A DNA stretch of 64,000 nt from Acidobacteriota bacterium (GCA_022828085.1 JAJEIY010000049.1:148007-212006); one strand, 5' to 3'. Counted from the first letter of the stretch, positions 8,999-22,309 are shown. A program made the numbers and translations. The notes: generated by a model not told the origin, from the letters alone.

Positions 8999-9258
8999 GG
9001 CTTCGGGAACCGCGCCGCAATGGCTTCGTCCAGAAACTCATCGTGCCGCACGGACACCGGACCGCCGGCAGGCGGTTCGCTGCTTCCGGCGCCGATGAAG
9101 CCAAAGTCGTCGAGGGTGGACTGGGGCGGTTGGACGCTCTTGAAGGATCCGGCGAGAGCGTCGCGGACGACCGACGCCATGGAAGCCTGCTCCTCGAAGG
9201 CGCGCCGGCGCAGAGCGTCGTAAAGGGGTTCGTCCAACTGGATCTGCAGACGCTTCAT
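8995..9258 (-). CDS. Ribbon-helix-helix antitoxin (VapB-like)
   Basis: This 87-residue protein begins with a short strand (KRLQIQLDEPLYDAL) followed by two helices (RRRAFEEQASMASVVRDAL), the ribbon-helix-helix DNA-binding fold. The remaining ~45 residues are Pro/Gly/Ser-rich, as in antitoxin tails that wrap the toxin. It precedes the PIN-domain gene with a 4-base overlap. Direct repeats immediately upstream of its start are a likely site for autoregulation. Confidence 0.82.
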   Translation of the reverse strand: MKRLQIQLDEPLYDALRRRAFEEQASMASVVRDALAGSFKSVQPPQSTLDDFGFIGAGSSEPPAGGPVSVRHDEFLDEAIAARFPKP

Positions 9259-9266
9259 CCGCGAAC

Positions 9267-9290
9267 GATATCATGATGTAATGATGTAAT
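9267..9290 (-). promoter_or_regulatory. Putative operator/promoter of the toxin-antitoxin pair
   Basis: This AT-rich island sits 9 bases upstream of the antitoxin start in otherwise GC-rich DNA. On the minus strand it reads as the octamer ATTACATC twice in direct repeat, followed by ATGATATC. Ribbon-helix-helix antitoxins normally bind short repeats overlapping their own promoter, so this is the expected place for one. The promoter elements themselves cannot be assigned with certainty. Confidence 0.5.
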
Positions 9291-9338
9291 CCCGTCGGCA
9301 TCCATCCCGCCGAACGAGGGCCTGACGAACATGTCCGA

Positions 9339-12989
<3,651 letters not shown>

Positions 12990-13095
12990 CCGCGAGCGGA
13001 AGTCTAGGAGCGCACGGAACTTCGGGGCGTCCGGCTGCGGTGTCCGGCCACCTGCGTCAGGGGTACCATCGGCGGTTCTTCGGAGGACTCCGCCA

Positions 13096-14319
13096 ATGCC
13101 GCTTCACCTTCAGGTCGTCGTGGGAGCGGTGGGTGGCGTGCTCGTGGGGATGCTCTTCGGCGAGGCGGCCGTCGTGCTGCAGCCGATCGCGGACCTCTTC
13201 GTGCGGCTGCTCCGCATGATCATCGCTCCCCTGATCTTCGTCACGCTGGCGCTGGCGCTCACGCGGACCGGGGGCAAGGGCGCGGGCAGGATCGGAGTTC
13301 GGGCGATCGTCTACAACCTCAGCACCCTGTCGGTGGCGCTGGCGCTCGGCATCGGGGTTGCCGTGTGGCTCGGGCCCGGGCGGGGGGTGGACATTTCGGC
13401 GCTCGGAGGGACCGAGCAGGCGGCTGGAGCGGCCGCCGGGCAGGCGCGGTCCATCATGGACATCCTGGTGAGCATCGTGCCCACGAATGTCGTGGGGGCG
13501 TTCGCCGAAGCCGAGGTCCTCCAGGTCCTGTTCCTCGCGATCCTGTTCGGCGTCGCCGTGAACGCGCTCGGCAGCGAACGGGTAAAGCCGCTCATCGATG
13601 TCCTGCAGGCGGTCAACGACGTCCTCTACCGGGTCGTCCACTGGGTCGTGCGGCTGGCGCCGGCCGGGGTGTTCGCCATTCTGGCCGCGGTGGTGGGCCA
13701 GTCCGGCCTGGACATTCTGGGAACGCTGGCCTGGTACGCCACGGTCTGCCTGATCGCCACTGTGGTGCACGTGGGCGGGGTCCACGCCATGCTGCTCCGG
13801 CTATGGGCCCGCCAGCCTCTCCGGAAGCTGGCCCGGGCGCTGCGCGAGCCACTGCCGATCGCCTTCGCCTCGGTTTCGACGGCGGCGGCGCTGCCGGTGT
13901 CCATGGCGGCGGTCCCGCGCGAGACCGGAATCTCCGAAAAGGTCGCCGGATTCGTGTTGCCCTTCGGCGCGGCGGCCGGCCGCGACTCCAGCGGGATCTA
14001 CCAGGTGGTGTCGGTGGTCGCGATCGCCCAGCTCGTGGGGCGTCCGCTGGACATGAGCGAACTGGGCCTCCTCTGGGTGACCGCGATCCTGAGTTCCCTC
14101 GCGGTTTCGGGCGTGCCCGCCGCCAGCTTCGTGAACCTCACGATCCTGCTCGGCGCGCTGGGGCTCCCGGTCACGCTGTCGGCGCTGGTGCTGGCGGTCG
14201 AGCGTCCGCTCGACCACCTCCGGACGAGCGGGAACCTGATCGGTCAGATCTCCAACGCGATCTTCACCGGGGCCACCACCGGGGAGATGACCTCGCGGGG
14301 AGCGGCGCGGAACGAATGA
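13096..14319 (+). CDS. Dicarboxylate/amino acid:cation symporter
   Basis: This 407-residue membrane protein of the DAACS (GltP/DctA) family has about eight hydrophobic segments, an [10 protein letters not shown] segment near the N-terminus, and the re-entrant and transport regions with [11 protein letters not shown] and [13 protein letters not shown] in place of the usual serine-rich and NxDG motifs. Such carriers bring glutamate, aspartate or C4-dicarboxylates into the cell with protons or sodium. The ATG at 13096 is chosen because a good ribosome-binding site (GGAGGA) ends 8 bases before it; the frame upstream lies across the start of metH. The stop overlaps the next start in an ATGA. Confidence 0.9.
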   Translation: MPLHLQVVVGAVGGVLVGMLFGEAAVVLQPIADLFVRLLRMIIAPLIFVTLALALTRTGGKGAGRIGVRAIVYNLSTLSVALALGIGVAVWLGPGRGVDISALGGTEQAAGAAAGQARSIMDILVSIVPTNVVGAFAEAEVLQVLFLAILFGVAVNALGSERVKPLIDVLQAVNDVLYRVVHWVVRLAPAGVFAILAAVVGQSGLDILGTLAWYATVCLIATVVHVGGVHAMLLRLWARQPLRKLARALREPLPIAFASVSTAAALPVSMAAVPRETGISEKVAGFVLPFGAAAGRDSSGIYQVVSVVAIAQLVGRPLDMSELGLLWVTAILSSLAVSGVPAASFVNLTILLGALGLPVTLSALVLAVERPLDHLRTSGNLIGQISNAIFTGATTGEMTSRGAARNE

Positions 14320-15308
14320 AGGCTGGCTGGTTCGCAGCCTGCGGCCTGGTCCTCGGTTCGTGCGGCGGGGGAGAGCCGCCCGCGCCCACCACGCCGCCGG
14401 CGCCCCCCGCCTCCGCCAGCGTCCGCGGGGTTCTCACGAGGACGGTGGAAGGCGGCCCGGTGGCGGGGGCGACGCTGAACGCCGGCGGGGTGACGGCGCG
14501 CTCCGCAGCCGATGGATCCTTCGCGCTCGACCTCCCCGCCGGGGAACACCGGATCACGGTTTCCGGCCCCGGAATCGTCGAGCGCACCACCAGCATCCGG
14601 GCGCCGAACGGGGCCCTGGCGCTCGACGCGATCCCGACGGGAGGGCCCTGGACGCTCGACTTCTACCGGGAACTCGCCCGGAACGGCGCCGGCGGCGGCG
14701 ATCTGCAACCCCTCATCCCCTGGGAAGCCGAGCCGACCTTCTATATCGACGCCCGCCCGGAACCGACGACCGGCGCCGAGATCCCCGCCGAGACCATCGA
14801 CTTCGTGAGGGAGGCCATCCGGATCACGGTGCCGCTGCTCAGCGCCGGGCGCTACCGGGGCGAGCGGATCGAGGTGACGCGGGAGCCGCCGGCGGACATG
14901 ACGCCGGGCACCGTGATCCTCCGCTGGAACACCGCCGAGGTGTCCGAGCACGCGGAGACGGCGAACGCCTTCGCCTACCGGGTCGGCGGCGACGCCAACG
15001 TGGTGGTGTTCCGCCATATCCCCGAGACCTGGGCGGTGCACCACGAGATCGGGCACGTGATGGGGCTCTACCACCCGCTGGGCGGCCTGCGGCCCTCCCA
15101 CATGTGGTACTCGGGAGAACTCGAGCCGCCGCACTTCACCGAGTGGGACATCTTCCACGCCCAGGCGATCTACGCGCGGCCTCCCGGCAACAAGGACGTG
15201 GACGTGGACCCACCCGGGTTCGTGATCGGCGGGACGGCCGCCGCGGCCCCGACACGGGCCGGGCCGATCGTCTGTTCCTTCCCCGAGCGGCCCCCCCAGG
15301 GCCACTGA
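14316..15308 (+). CDS. Metzincin-type zinc metalloprotease lipoprotein
   Basis: This 330-residue protein starts with a lipoprotein signal (lipobox LGSC, lipidated Cys about residue 16) and a Pro/Ala-rich linker, followed by a carboxypeptidase-regulatory-like beta domain (residues ~35-100). The C-terminal half has the full metzincin signature HEIGHVMGLYH (H243, E244, H247, H253) and a methionine ten residues on (SHM, M263) that could be the Met-turn. It should be an outer-membrane- or inner-membrane-anchored zinc endopeptidase; the substrate is unknown. It is translationally coupled to the symporter gene (ATGA), which suggests the pair releases and imports amino acids. It converges on bshC with only 4 bases between stops. 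Confidence 0.82.
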   Translation: MKAGWFAACGLVLGSCGGGEPPAPTTPPAPPASASVRGVLTRTVEGGPVAGATLNAGGVTARSAADGSFALDLPAGEHRITVSGPGIVERTTSIRAPNGALALDAIPTGGPWTLDFYRELARNGAGGGDLQPLIPWEAEPTFYIDARPEPTTGAEIPAETIDFVREAIRITVPLLSAGRYRGERIEVTREPPADMTPGTVILRWNTAEVSEHAETANAFAYRVGGDANVVVFRHIPETWAVHHEIGHVMGLYHPLGGLRPSHMWYSGELEPPHFTEWDIFHAQAIYARPPGNKDVDVDPPGFVIGGTAAAAPTRAGPIVCSFPERPPQGH

Positions 15309-15312
15309 CCGC

Positions 15313-16956
15313 TCAGCGGACCAGCAGGTTCCGGGCCCTCCGGTCGGCGGCCGGGTCCTCGAGCGCCGCCAGCAGCCAGGCCCCGAAGTGCGGCCCGTAG
15401 CGGTTTGCGAAGACGAGCGGACTGAGCCGGCGTTCCTGCGGCGCGCCGCCGGGGAAGAGCGCGTTCCGGGCGCGCAGGAAACGCTGCCGGCGTTCGTCGT
15501 CGCGGCGCTTCGCGGCGCGGACGCTCTTGGCCTCGAGATCCGCGAGGATCGCGCGCACCTTGCCGCGGGCGCGCCGGACCGCCGCCGTGAGGCTCCTGTC
15601 GACGGCGCCGGCCGCCCGCTCGACGTCTTCAAGCGAGGAGTCCACGACGTCGTTGGCCTCGGCGAAGGCCGCCTGGGCGGCGGGATCGGCGGCCCGCCGA
15701 TTGAGGGCCGCCTCGTCGCCGGCCGAGAGTTCGTCGAATCCGATCCCGTCCTCGTCCAGCACGCGAAGCTGGGAGTTCGTGAGGACGGCGATCTGATGAC
15801 GGGGGATCACGAGGGGACGCGGGATCCGGTGGAGGCGGTAGAGATCCCCCATCTGGGCGTGGTAAGCGATCTCCGACGGCCCGCCGACGTACATCGCGGT
15901 CGGCAGCAGGAAATCCTGGACCAGCGGCCTGAGCAGCACGGCGGCGCTGAGGCGCTCGACGCAGCCGTCGAGGACGGCCTCCGGCCGGCCTCCGGCGGCA
16001 TCGGTCCGCACCCGGGCCCGCACTCCGTCACTCCCGGTGCAGAAGACACCGTAACCCTCGGGGGCTGCCTGTCCCTGGAATCCGATCGCCTCGATCTCCC
16101 GGGTGCGGTCCGTGATGTGACGGCGGCCTTCGACCTCGTGCCGGATCGCGGTCTCATACACCGGAAAGGCGAGCCGCTTCAACTCCGGACTGGTAGGGTC
16201 CATCACCACGAGACCCGAACCGCGCGAGAGGTGGAGGAGGAGGCGGCCGAACGCTTCCGAAAGCGACCGGCCCGGCGCGTAGCAGTCCCGGGCGGCGAGC
16301 AGCAGATCCCCCGTGTATTCCGTTTCGGGAAGGATCTCCGGCAACTGCTCGTGCAGGTCGAGGATCGAGTCGTCCAGGACCCGGCGGAACGCCGGCAGCC
16401 CGACGTGTTCGTCCTCCGGCTCGTAGCGAAGCGCGTGGGGGGAGCCCGAGCGGTCCAGCAGCCAGGCGTTTCGAATCTCCTCGAAGTCGTGATCGTCACC
16501 CTCGATCCAGAAGACCGGGACCACGGGCTGGCCCGTCCGCGCCTCCAGCTCGCGGGCGGCGGCGGCGGTGGACATCGCCTTGATGAGCGAATAGAGCGGG
16601 CCCCCGAAGAGTCCGGGTTGCTGGCCGGTGACGACCGCCAGCGTTTGCGGATCGCCAAGCCGCTCTGTCGAAGCGAGAGCGTCCGCGTCGGCGCCCCAGG
16701 CGCGGTTCGTCGTCCCGATCACCTCGGCGGCGGCGGCCCGCGCGGCGTCGGGAGGTCTGGGGATCCCGATGCGCGCGTAGGCTGTCGCCGCGAAGGGGTC
16801 GGGAAGCAGGTCGGAGAAACGTTCGGGACTGCGGGTCCAGGCGTCGAAGAAGGTCCCCGGGCGGAAGGGAAGGGTGCGGAGACTGGTGGGGGTCTGCGCG
16901 GCGGCCGGCCCGTGGCCGGGGACGGTAGTTTCGCTGGGGATTCCTGGAGGGGTCAT
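15313..16956 (-). CDS. bshC: Bacillithiol biosynthesis cysteine-adding enzyme
   Basis: This 547-residue protein has the BshC hallmarks VVTGQQPGLFGGPLY, VPVFWIEGDDHDF and the segment PTAMYVGGPSEIAYHAQ, with a long helical C-terminal region. BshC adds cysteine to glucosaminyl-malate in the last step of bacillithiol synthesis in the cytoplasm. The length matches the family (530-550). BshA and BshB are not in this window. The ATG at 16956 overlaps the signal peptidase stop (ATGA); an in-frame ATG nine codons further upstream is less likely. It is the last gene of a five-gene operon. Confidence 0.95.
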   Translation of the reverse strand: MTPPGIPSETTVPGHGPAAAQTPTSLRTLPFRPGTFFDAWTRSPERFSDLLPDPFAATAYARIGIPRPPDAARAAAAEVIGTTNRAWGADADALASTERLGDPQTLAVVTGQQPGLFGGPLYSLIKAMSTAAAARELEARTGQPVVPVFWIEGDDHDFEEIRNAWLLDRSGSPHALRYEPEDEHVGLPAFRRVLDDSILDLHEQLPEILPETEYTGDLLLAARDCYAPGRSLSEAFGRLLLHLSRGSGLVVMDPTSPELKRLAFPVYETAIRHEVEGRRHITDRTREIEAIGFQGQAAPEGYGVFCTGSDGVRARVRTDAAGGRPEAVLDGCVERLSAAVLLRPLVQDFLLPTAMYVGGPSEIAYHAQMGDLYRLHRIPRPLVIPRHQIAVLTNSQLRVLDEDGIGFDELSAGDEAALNRRAADPAAQAAFAEANDVVDSSLEDVERAAGAVDRSLTAAVRRARGKVRAILADLEAKSVRAAKRRDDERRQRFLRARNALFPGGAPQERRLSPLVFANRYGPHFGAWLLAALEDPAADRRARNLLVR

Positions 16957-17522
16957 CGGGTCACGAGTCCGATCCGGCGCCACGGAAACACCCGGAACAC
17001 GGCCTCCCCAAGGATGGCGTCTCGGGAGACGGCGCCCCAGTGACGGCTGTCGCTGCTGCCGCTCCGGTTGTCGCCGAGCACGAAGTACTCGCGGGCGGCG
17101 AGGGCGATCGCGACGGAGCCGGGTCCGCCGATGGTGGCGGGATCGCCCGTCCCCGCGGCGTTGGCTACCGGTGTCACCACGTCGTGGAGTGGGCGGCCGG
17201 TTCCGGACCCGGGCAGCACCCGCACCTCGTTGCCCAGAAAACGGACCGTGTCACCCGGCACGCCGATGACGCGCTTCACCATGACGGTGTCCTGGTTGGA
17301 GGGGTCACGGAACAGCACCACGTCGCCGCGGGTGATGGAAGCGAGGCGCATTCCCACCTTGTTGACCAGCACCCGTTCTCCGGAGCGGAGCGTCGGCGCC
17401 ATGCTCGAGCCCTGGATCCGGTAGACCTGAGCCCCATGCGCCATGACCACCCAGGCGACCGCGGCCGCGATGGCCGCGGTCCGCGTGAAACGCAGCATCG
17501 GGTGGAGGAGGCGCGGCGGCAT
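16953..17522 (-). CDS. lepB: Signal peptidase I
   Basis: This 189-residue protein has one membrane segment (about 14-29), then the S26 signature GSSMAPTL with the catalytic Ser40, and the general-base lysine K83 in TVMVKRVIGVPGD. Box E appears as VLGDNRSGSSDSRHWG. It cleaves signal peptides of exported proteins at the outer face of the inner membrane. The start ATG overlaps the argS stop (TGATG) and the stop overlaps the bshC start (ATGA), so these three genes are tightly coupled. The size is at the short end of the family and lacks a second N-terminal helix. Confidence 0.93.
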   Translation of the reverse strand: MPPRLLHPMLRFTRTAAIAAAVAWVVMAHGAQVYRIQGSSMAPTLRSGERVLVNKVGMRLASITRGDVVLFRDPSNQDTVMVKRVIGVPGDTVRFLGNEVRVLPGSGTGRPLHDVVTPVANAAGTGDPATIGGPGSVAIALAAREYFVLGDNRSGSSDSRHWGAVSRDAILGEAVFRVFPWRRIGLVTR

Positions 17523-19432
17523 CACATCCGTTCCGGAACCGGGATTCCGAGGAGGGCGAGTCCCTGCCGGTGCTGGGCGAGGAAGGTCTCCACCGCGTAG
17601 GTGCGCAGCGCGCGCGCGGCGTCGTCCCGCTCGCCGGCGATGCGGTAGCGGTGGTAGAAGCCGTTGAAGCGCTGCGCTCCTTCGTAGGCCCAGCGGGCGA
17701 GGACCTGCGGGTCCTCGCTGGCGGCGGCCGCCGCGGCCGCTTCCCGGAGGCCGAGGGCGCCGCGCAGCAGGATCCAGAGGTCCGCGGCCTCCTCCGGGTC
17801 CCGTTCCGCGAGGAGGCCGTCGAAATCCTGCGGGGGAGGGGGCGGGCCCTCGGGAAGGGGGCGCCCGATGCGGGCCAGGATCTTCGCCGCCCGGACCGCC
17901 GCGTACTGCAGGTACGGCCCGGTGGCTCCCTCGAGGCTGAGCGCCTCTTCGAGATCGAACACGATGAGCTGGTTCTTGGTCACCCGCACCATCAGGTAGC
18001 GCAGCGCCCCGACCGCGATGGCGAGCGCTACGGCCTGCCGCTCCTGCGCCGGCAGGTCCGGATTGCGCGCCGCGACTTCCTCGGCGGCGCGTCCCAGCAG
18101 GGCGTCGAGGAAATCGTCGGCCTTGATGCCGACGCCCTTCCGGCCGGAAACCTCCACCGCACCATCCCCGGCGGCGGAGCCAAGCCCGAGGGCCGCGACC
18201 GTGCCCGGGGTCAGGGCCACCATCTCGTAGGAAAGGTGCCGGGTCCGGGACCGGTCGGTTTCGGAAGTCAGGCTGGCGACCGCCTGCTGCACGACCTGCT
18301 GGGTATAGGACTGCCGGGCGTCGATGACGTGATGGACGAGCGCCGCCGAACCGAAACGGGGCGTGTCGGGCTCTTCCGGCCCGGAGGTGCTGATCCAGGC
18401 CCGGCTGCCGCCGGGATACTCGTGGAACCGCCGCCAGCGGAAATCGCGGTCCAGCAGACCCAGTTGCCACATCTGGTAGGCGATGTCCTTCCCCACATAG
18501 GTCACCGTGGCGTTCGAACGCACGATGACCTTTTCGCCGTCCTGGGCGAGATCGGTGTCCATGACCCAGCAGCCGCGGTTCCGGCCGGAATCACTCAGGC
18601 GGATGGCGCGGGCGTCCCGGAGAAGCTCGAATGCCCGCTCCCAGAAGTGGAGGCGAAGGATCGACTTCTCGCACGGCAGGAGGTCGTAGCGGACCCCGAT
18701 CCGATCCATGGTCTCCAGGTGCCGGCGCGCGACGGCCCTTGCCACGATGGTCCCGATCCCGGCCCACGGTTCCTCGCCGCGCTCGAGTCCGTGGAGGGCT
18801 TGCTGGCGCGCCGGGGGCCCTTCCGGGTCCTCTTCGATCCAGCGGGACACCTCGGTGTAGAGATCCCAGCAGAGATAGTCGAAGCGCGGTTGTCCGGCGA
18901 GCCGGCGCACGTCCTCCGCGTTCGCGCCGCGGAGCCGAACAAAGCCGAGGACCACGTCCGCGACCTGGACGCCGGTGTCGTCGGTGTAGGTCTGAATCTC
19001 GATCCGGTGCCCGAGGAAACGCAGAATGCGGGCGAAGGAATCCCCGAGCGCGGCGTTCCGCAGGTGCCCGATGTGGGCCGCCTTGTTGGGGTTGATGCTG
19101 GTGTGCTCGACGACGTGGATGCCGTCGGGAACGTCGGCGTTCGTTCCGGCGAGCGACTCCCGGATCCACATTTCCCGGTTCAGGAACACGTTGACGTACC
19201 CGGGGCCGGCCACTTCCACCCGCCGCACTTCCGGACGCTCGGAGAGCGCCTCGGCGAGCGTCTCGGCGATCTCCCGGGGCGGCCGGCGCAGGGTGCGCGC
19301 CAGTCCGAAGGCCGCCGGGAACGCGAGATCCCCCTGGTCCGGCGACGGAGGAATCTCCGACACCACGGAGAAATCCGGAGCTCCGGCGTTGGCGGCGGTC
19401 TCCCGGATGACCTCCTCGAGCGCGGCGAACAT
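17522..19432 (-). CDS. argS: Arginyl-tRNA synthetase
   Basis: This 636-residue class I synthetase has the HIGH box (HIGH, 120-123, in NPNKAAHIGHLRNAALGDS). In the KMSKS position it has the GRKGVGIKADDF form that is common in bacterial ArgRS. The N-terminal additional domain (~1-80) and the C-terminal helical anticodon-binding domain ending at about residue 636 are both present. It charges tRNA-Arg. It sits 11 bases downstream of the VWA gene and touches lepB, so it belongs to the same operon. Confidence 0.95.
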   Translation of the reverse strand: MFAALEEVIRETAANAGAPDFSVVSEIPPSPDQGDLAFPAAFGLARTLRRPPREIAETLAEALSERPEVRRVEVAGPGYVNVFLNREMWIRESLAGTNADVPDGIHVVEHTSINPNKAAHIGHLRNAALGDSFARILRFLGHRIEIQTYTDDTGVQVADVVLGFVRLRGANAEDVRRLAGQPRFDYLCWDLYTEVSRWIEEDPEGPPARQQALHGLERGEEPWAGIGTIVARAVARRHLETMDRIGVRYDLLPCEKSILRLHFWERAFELLRDARAIRLSDSGRNRGCWVMDTDLAQDGEKVIVRSNATVTYVGKDIAYQMWQLGLLDRDFRWRRFHEYPGGSRAWISTSGPEEPDTPRFGSAALVHHVIDARQSYTQQVVQQAVASLTSETDRSRTRHLSYEMVALTPGTVAALGLGSAAGDGAVEVSGRKGVGIKADDFLDALLGRAAEEVAARNPDLPAQERQAVALAIAVGALRYLMVRVTKNQLIVFDLEEALSLEGATGPYLQYAAVRAAKILARIGRPLPEGPPPPPQDFDGLLAERDPEEAADLWILLRGALGLREAAAAAAASEDPQVLARWAYEGAQRFNGFYHRYRIAGERDDAARALRTYAVETFLAQHRQGLALLGIPVPERM

Positions 19433-19443
19433 CGGCGCGGAGT

Positions 19444-20409
19444 CTAGTCGCCGACTTCCGGTTCGCTCGAGGGTTCGTAGGGCCCGTAGTAGCCCCGGCG
19501 GGCCCGTACTTCCACGTCGTCGAGGCCCGGCGCCGTCACCTCCACCTCGATTCGGCGGTAGCGTCCCTCGCGCCGCGTGTTCGACGAGGCGTAGCCGATC
19601 GTGTACTGACTGTAGAGCTCGTCGAGGATGCGGTCGTAGAGCTCGTCGAGCTTCTCGAGGGACGAAGCCAGGGCGTAGGAACCACCGGTAGCATCGGCAA
19701 TGGCGCGCAGGAAGCGGCCGTGCTCGAAGACCTGGGCATGCCGGCTGCGGTCCCCGAACTGGATCGAGTGGATCGTGGTGTCCCCGAGCTTCACCAGATC
19801 GAGGGCCTCCGAGAACATCAGGGTGGACCGGGAGTCGGCGCCGTCGCTGAGCACCGCGAGCGTCTTCCGGCCGTCGTAGTCGTAGACGCGATCCAGAAAG
19901 GTGGCCACCGCGTCGTAGAGCGCCGTCCAGCCCTCCGCCTCGATGTCGTAGATCCGGTTGGAGATGATGCGCTGGTCGTCGCTCGAGTACTCGGACAGCC
20001 AGATGTTCTCGTCGAAGCTGATGACGAACAGGTTCTCGGTCCGCGGGATGTTCGTGAGGAACTTGATCGCCGCTTCGTGGAGGAGCGGCAGATCCTCCTC
20101 CATGCTGCCCGACGAATCGAGGAGCAGCCCCATCACCTGTTTCTGGGAGAGTTCTTCCTTCTGGTCCGGGGGCAGATCCACCCAGGATTCCTCGAGTCCC
20201 GCTCCGAAGACGAGGATCTCCTGTTCGACCCCGTCCTCCAGGACCCGGAAGTTCCCGGCGCCGAGACCGGTGACGAACTCGCCATCCTCGGTGGAGACCG
20301 CCACCGGTACCGAAACCAGGTCCACGCCTCCCTCGAACTGGAAGATCTCCTGTTCCTGGGCAGCGGCGGTGGAGGCGATCAGGATCGCCCCGGTCATGGC
20401 CAGGCGCAT
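19444..20409 (-). CDS. Secreted VWFA-related protein (acidobacterial type)
   Basis: This 321-residue protein has a short signal peptide (cleavage likely after ASTAAA, about residue 17). The N-terminal strand region (VDLVSVPVAVSTEDGEFV, then GNFRVLEDGVEQEI) and the C-terminal RRGYYGP define the VWFA-related family typical of Acidobacteriota. Between them is a von Willebrand A domain with an intact MIDAS motif (D98-S-S100-G-S102, then T and D further on). It should be an envelope or periplasmic metal-dependent binding protein; its partner is unknown. It lies between the methyltransferase/MTHFR gene (34 bases upstream) and argS (11 bases downstream), with no obvious functional link to either. 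Confidence 0.85.
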   Translation of the reverse strand: MRLAMTGAILIASTAAAQEQEIFQFEGGVDLVSVPVAVSTEDGEFVTGLGAGNFRVLEDGVEQEILVFGAGLEESWVDLPPDQKEELSQKQVMGLLLDSSGSMEEDLPLLHEAAIKFLTNIPRTENLFVISFDENIWLSEYSSDDQRIISNRIYDIEAEGWTALYDAVATFLDRVYDYDGRKTLAVLSDGADSRSTLMFSEALDLVKLGDTTIHSIQFGDRSRHAQVFEHGRFLRAIADATGGSYALASSLEKLDELYDRILDELYSQYTIGYASSNTRREGRYRRIEVEVTAPGLDDVEVRARRGYYGPYEPSSEPEVGD

Positions 20410-20443
20410 TCGGGAGATTCTGCCACTGCTCCCCCTGCCGCGT

Positions 20444-22309
20444 TCAAATCAGTCCGGTCACGCTCCGAATGGCCAGGTCGAATCGATTGAAGGGCGGCAT
20501 CACATAGACCCCGGCGGCGAGATCCCGCGCCGCGGCGACCATGTCGCGCGCCACCGAGACACCGACCTCCCGCGCCCGCTGCCGGGTGGGCGCCGCCGCC
20601 AGGCGGTTCCGGACCGACTGCGGGACGCTCATTCCGGGAACCTCGTTGTGGAGAAACTCCGCGTTTCGGGAGCTGACCAGGGGCAGGACCCCCGCGAGAA
20701 CGGGAATGCCGTAGCCGCGGACGTCGTTCACGAAGCGCTCGAGCAGGCCGGTTTCGTACACCGGCTGGGTGAGGCAGTACTGGGCGCCGGCTTCGGCCTT
20801 CTTCTCGAACTTCCCCATCTCCCCTTCGAGATCGGCAGCCGCCGGGTTCGCACCCACCCCGATGTGGAACGGAAGGGCTGCCCCGAGCGGATTCCCCGCG
20901 AGATCCAGGCCGTGGTTCAGGCCGCGGAGGATGCGTACGAGGCCGACCGAGTCCACGTCGAAGACCGGGGTCGCGTGGGGATAGTCGCCGAGCTTCGGCG
21001 GGTCGCCGGTGACCGCCAGCAGATTGCGGATGCCGAGGGCGTGGGCTCCCAGCAGGTCCGACTGGATGCCGATGAGATTCCGGTCGCGGCACTGGTAGTG
21101 GAGGATGGTCTCGATTTCGCCGCCCCGCTCGAGCAGCGCCGCGAACGCGATGGCGCTCATCCGGGCGGTGGCCCGAGGCCCGTCCGCCACGTTCACGAAG
21201 CGGATGCCCGCCTCCGCCAGGTCACGGACCCTGGCGAGGAATTTGTCCGGCTCGGCGCCGCGCGGCGGATCCATCTCCACCGACACCGCGAACCGGCCCT
21301 CCGCGAGGCAGCGGGCCAGGCCCGAGCGTTCGGGGACCGGCACAGCCGGGGCTTCGACCGGCCCCTCCGCCGCCGGAGCGGCGGCGGGCAGCCGCGCAGG
21401 GGCCTTCACCCGGTCCGCGCGAGCACCCGCGGAGGCCGCGCGGACGACCCCGGCCACCGCGCCGATGTGCTCGGCGCCGGTTCCGCAGCAACCGCCGATG
21501 AGCGAGACCCCGAGACGCAGATACCGCTTGGCGTAGTGAGCCACGTAGTCCGGAGACGACGGGTAGAGGAAACGCCCTTCGATCCGCTCGGGAATACCGG
21601 CGTTCGGTTGGGCGATCAGAGGGAGGTTCACGGCGTCCCGCATGCGCTCGAGCGCGGTGAGGGTGGTGTCGGGGCCCACCCCGCAGTTCGAGCCGACCGC
21701 GTCGGCCCCGTCTCGCTCGAGCGTCTGCGCCGCCTGGTCCGCCGCCACCCCGAACAGGGTCGTGGCCTGCTCGGAGAACGTCATCAGCACCACGACGCCG
21801 ATGTCGGGCGCCACCTCCCGGGCGGCCAAAAGCGCCAATCGGGCTTCCGCGAGGCTGGTGAAGGTTTCGATCAGGATCGCGTCGGCGCCGCTCTCGACCA
21901 GCGCGACGATCTGTTCCCGGAATCCGGCGGCGAACTCCGGAGCCTTCTCCTCGTCGAGCGGGCCGACGACTTCCCCGCTCGGCCCCACGGATCCGAACAC
22001 CAGGTTGCCGGGTCGGACGGCGTTCCGGGCCACTGCGACGCCGGCCGCGTTGATCTTCGCCACTTCGGAGGCGAGCCCGTGCCGGCCCAGCTTCCACGGG
22101 TTGGCTCCGAACGTGTTGGTGCTGATCACCTCGGCGCCGGCGGCGAGATGGGCGGCGTGGACGGCGCGGACCCGGCCGGGATCCGACCGGTTCAGATCCT
22201 CGAAGGAGCGCCGGGCGGCGACGCCGCCGGCATAGAGCGCGGTGCCGAGAGCCCCGTCGCCGACGCGCGGCCGCTCCCGCAGGAAAGCGGCCAGTTCGGA
22301 GCGGCGCAT
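20444..22309 (-). CDS. Bifunctional homocysteine S-methyltransferase / methylenetetrahydrofolate reductase
   Basis: This 621-residue protein is a YitJ-type fusion. The N-terminal barrel (~1-295) has zinc cysteines in VGSNCGVG and SLIGGCCGTG. The C-terminal flavoprotein barrel (~330-620) has the MTHFR segments VSVEMDPPRGAE, the NVADGPRATARMS stretch and AVTGDPPKLGDYP. It should reduce 5,10-methylene-THF to 5-methyl-THF and carry a homocysteine methyl-transfer domain without a cobalamin module. Together with metH (about 7.5 kb away) this supplies both the methyl donor and a second methyltransferase. It is the first gene of an operon running to bshC, and a MITE-like element lies 57 bases upstream of its start. 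Confidence 0.92.
   Translation of the reverse strand: MRRSELAAFLRERPRVGDGALGTALYAGGVAARRSFEDLNRSDPGRVRAVHAAHLAAGAEVISTNTFGANPWKLGRHGLASEVAKINAAGVAVARNAVRPGNLVFGSVGPSGEVVGPLDEEKAPEFAAGFREQIVALVESGADAILIETFTSLAEARLALLAAREVAPDIGVVVLMTFSEQATTLFGVAADQAAQTLERDGADAVGSNCGVGPDTTLTALERMRDAVNLPLIAQPNAGIPERIEGRFLYPSSPDYVAHYAKRYLRLGVSLIGGCCGTGAEHIGAVAGVVRAASAGARADRVKAPARLPAAAPAAEGPVEAPAVPVPERSGLARCLAEGRFAVSVEMDPPRGAEPDKFLARVRDLAEAGIRFVNVADGPRATARMSAIAFAALLERGGEIETILHYQCRDRNLIGIQSDLLGAHALGIRNLLAVTGDPPKLGDYPHATPVFDVDSVGLVRILRGLNHGLDLAGNPLGAALPFHIGVGANPAAADLEGEMGKFEKKAEAGAQYCLTQPVYETGLLERFVNDVRGYGIPVLAGVLPLVSSRNAEFLHNEVPGMSVPQSVRNRLAAAPTRQRAREVGVSVARDMVAAARDLAAGVYVMPPFNRFDLAIRSVTGLI

Noticed and set aside
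12990..13095. Possible cobalamin riboswitch upstream of metH
   Set aside because: The 106-base space is shorter than a cobalamin riboswitch and I saw no B12-box-like segment.
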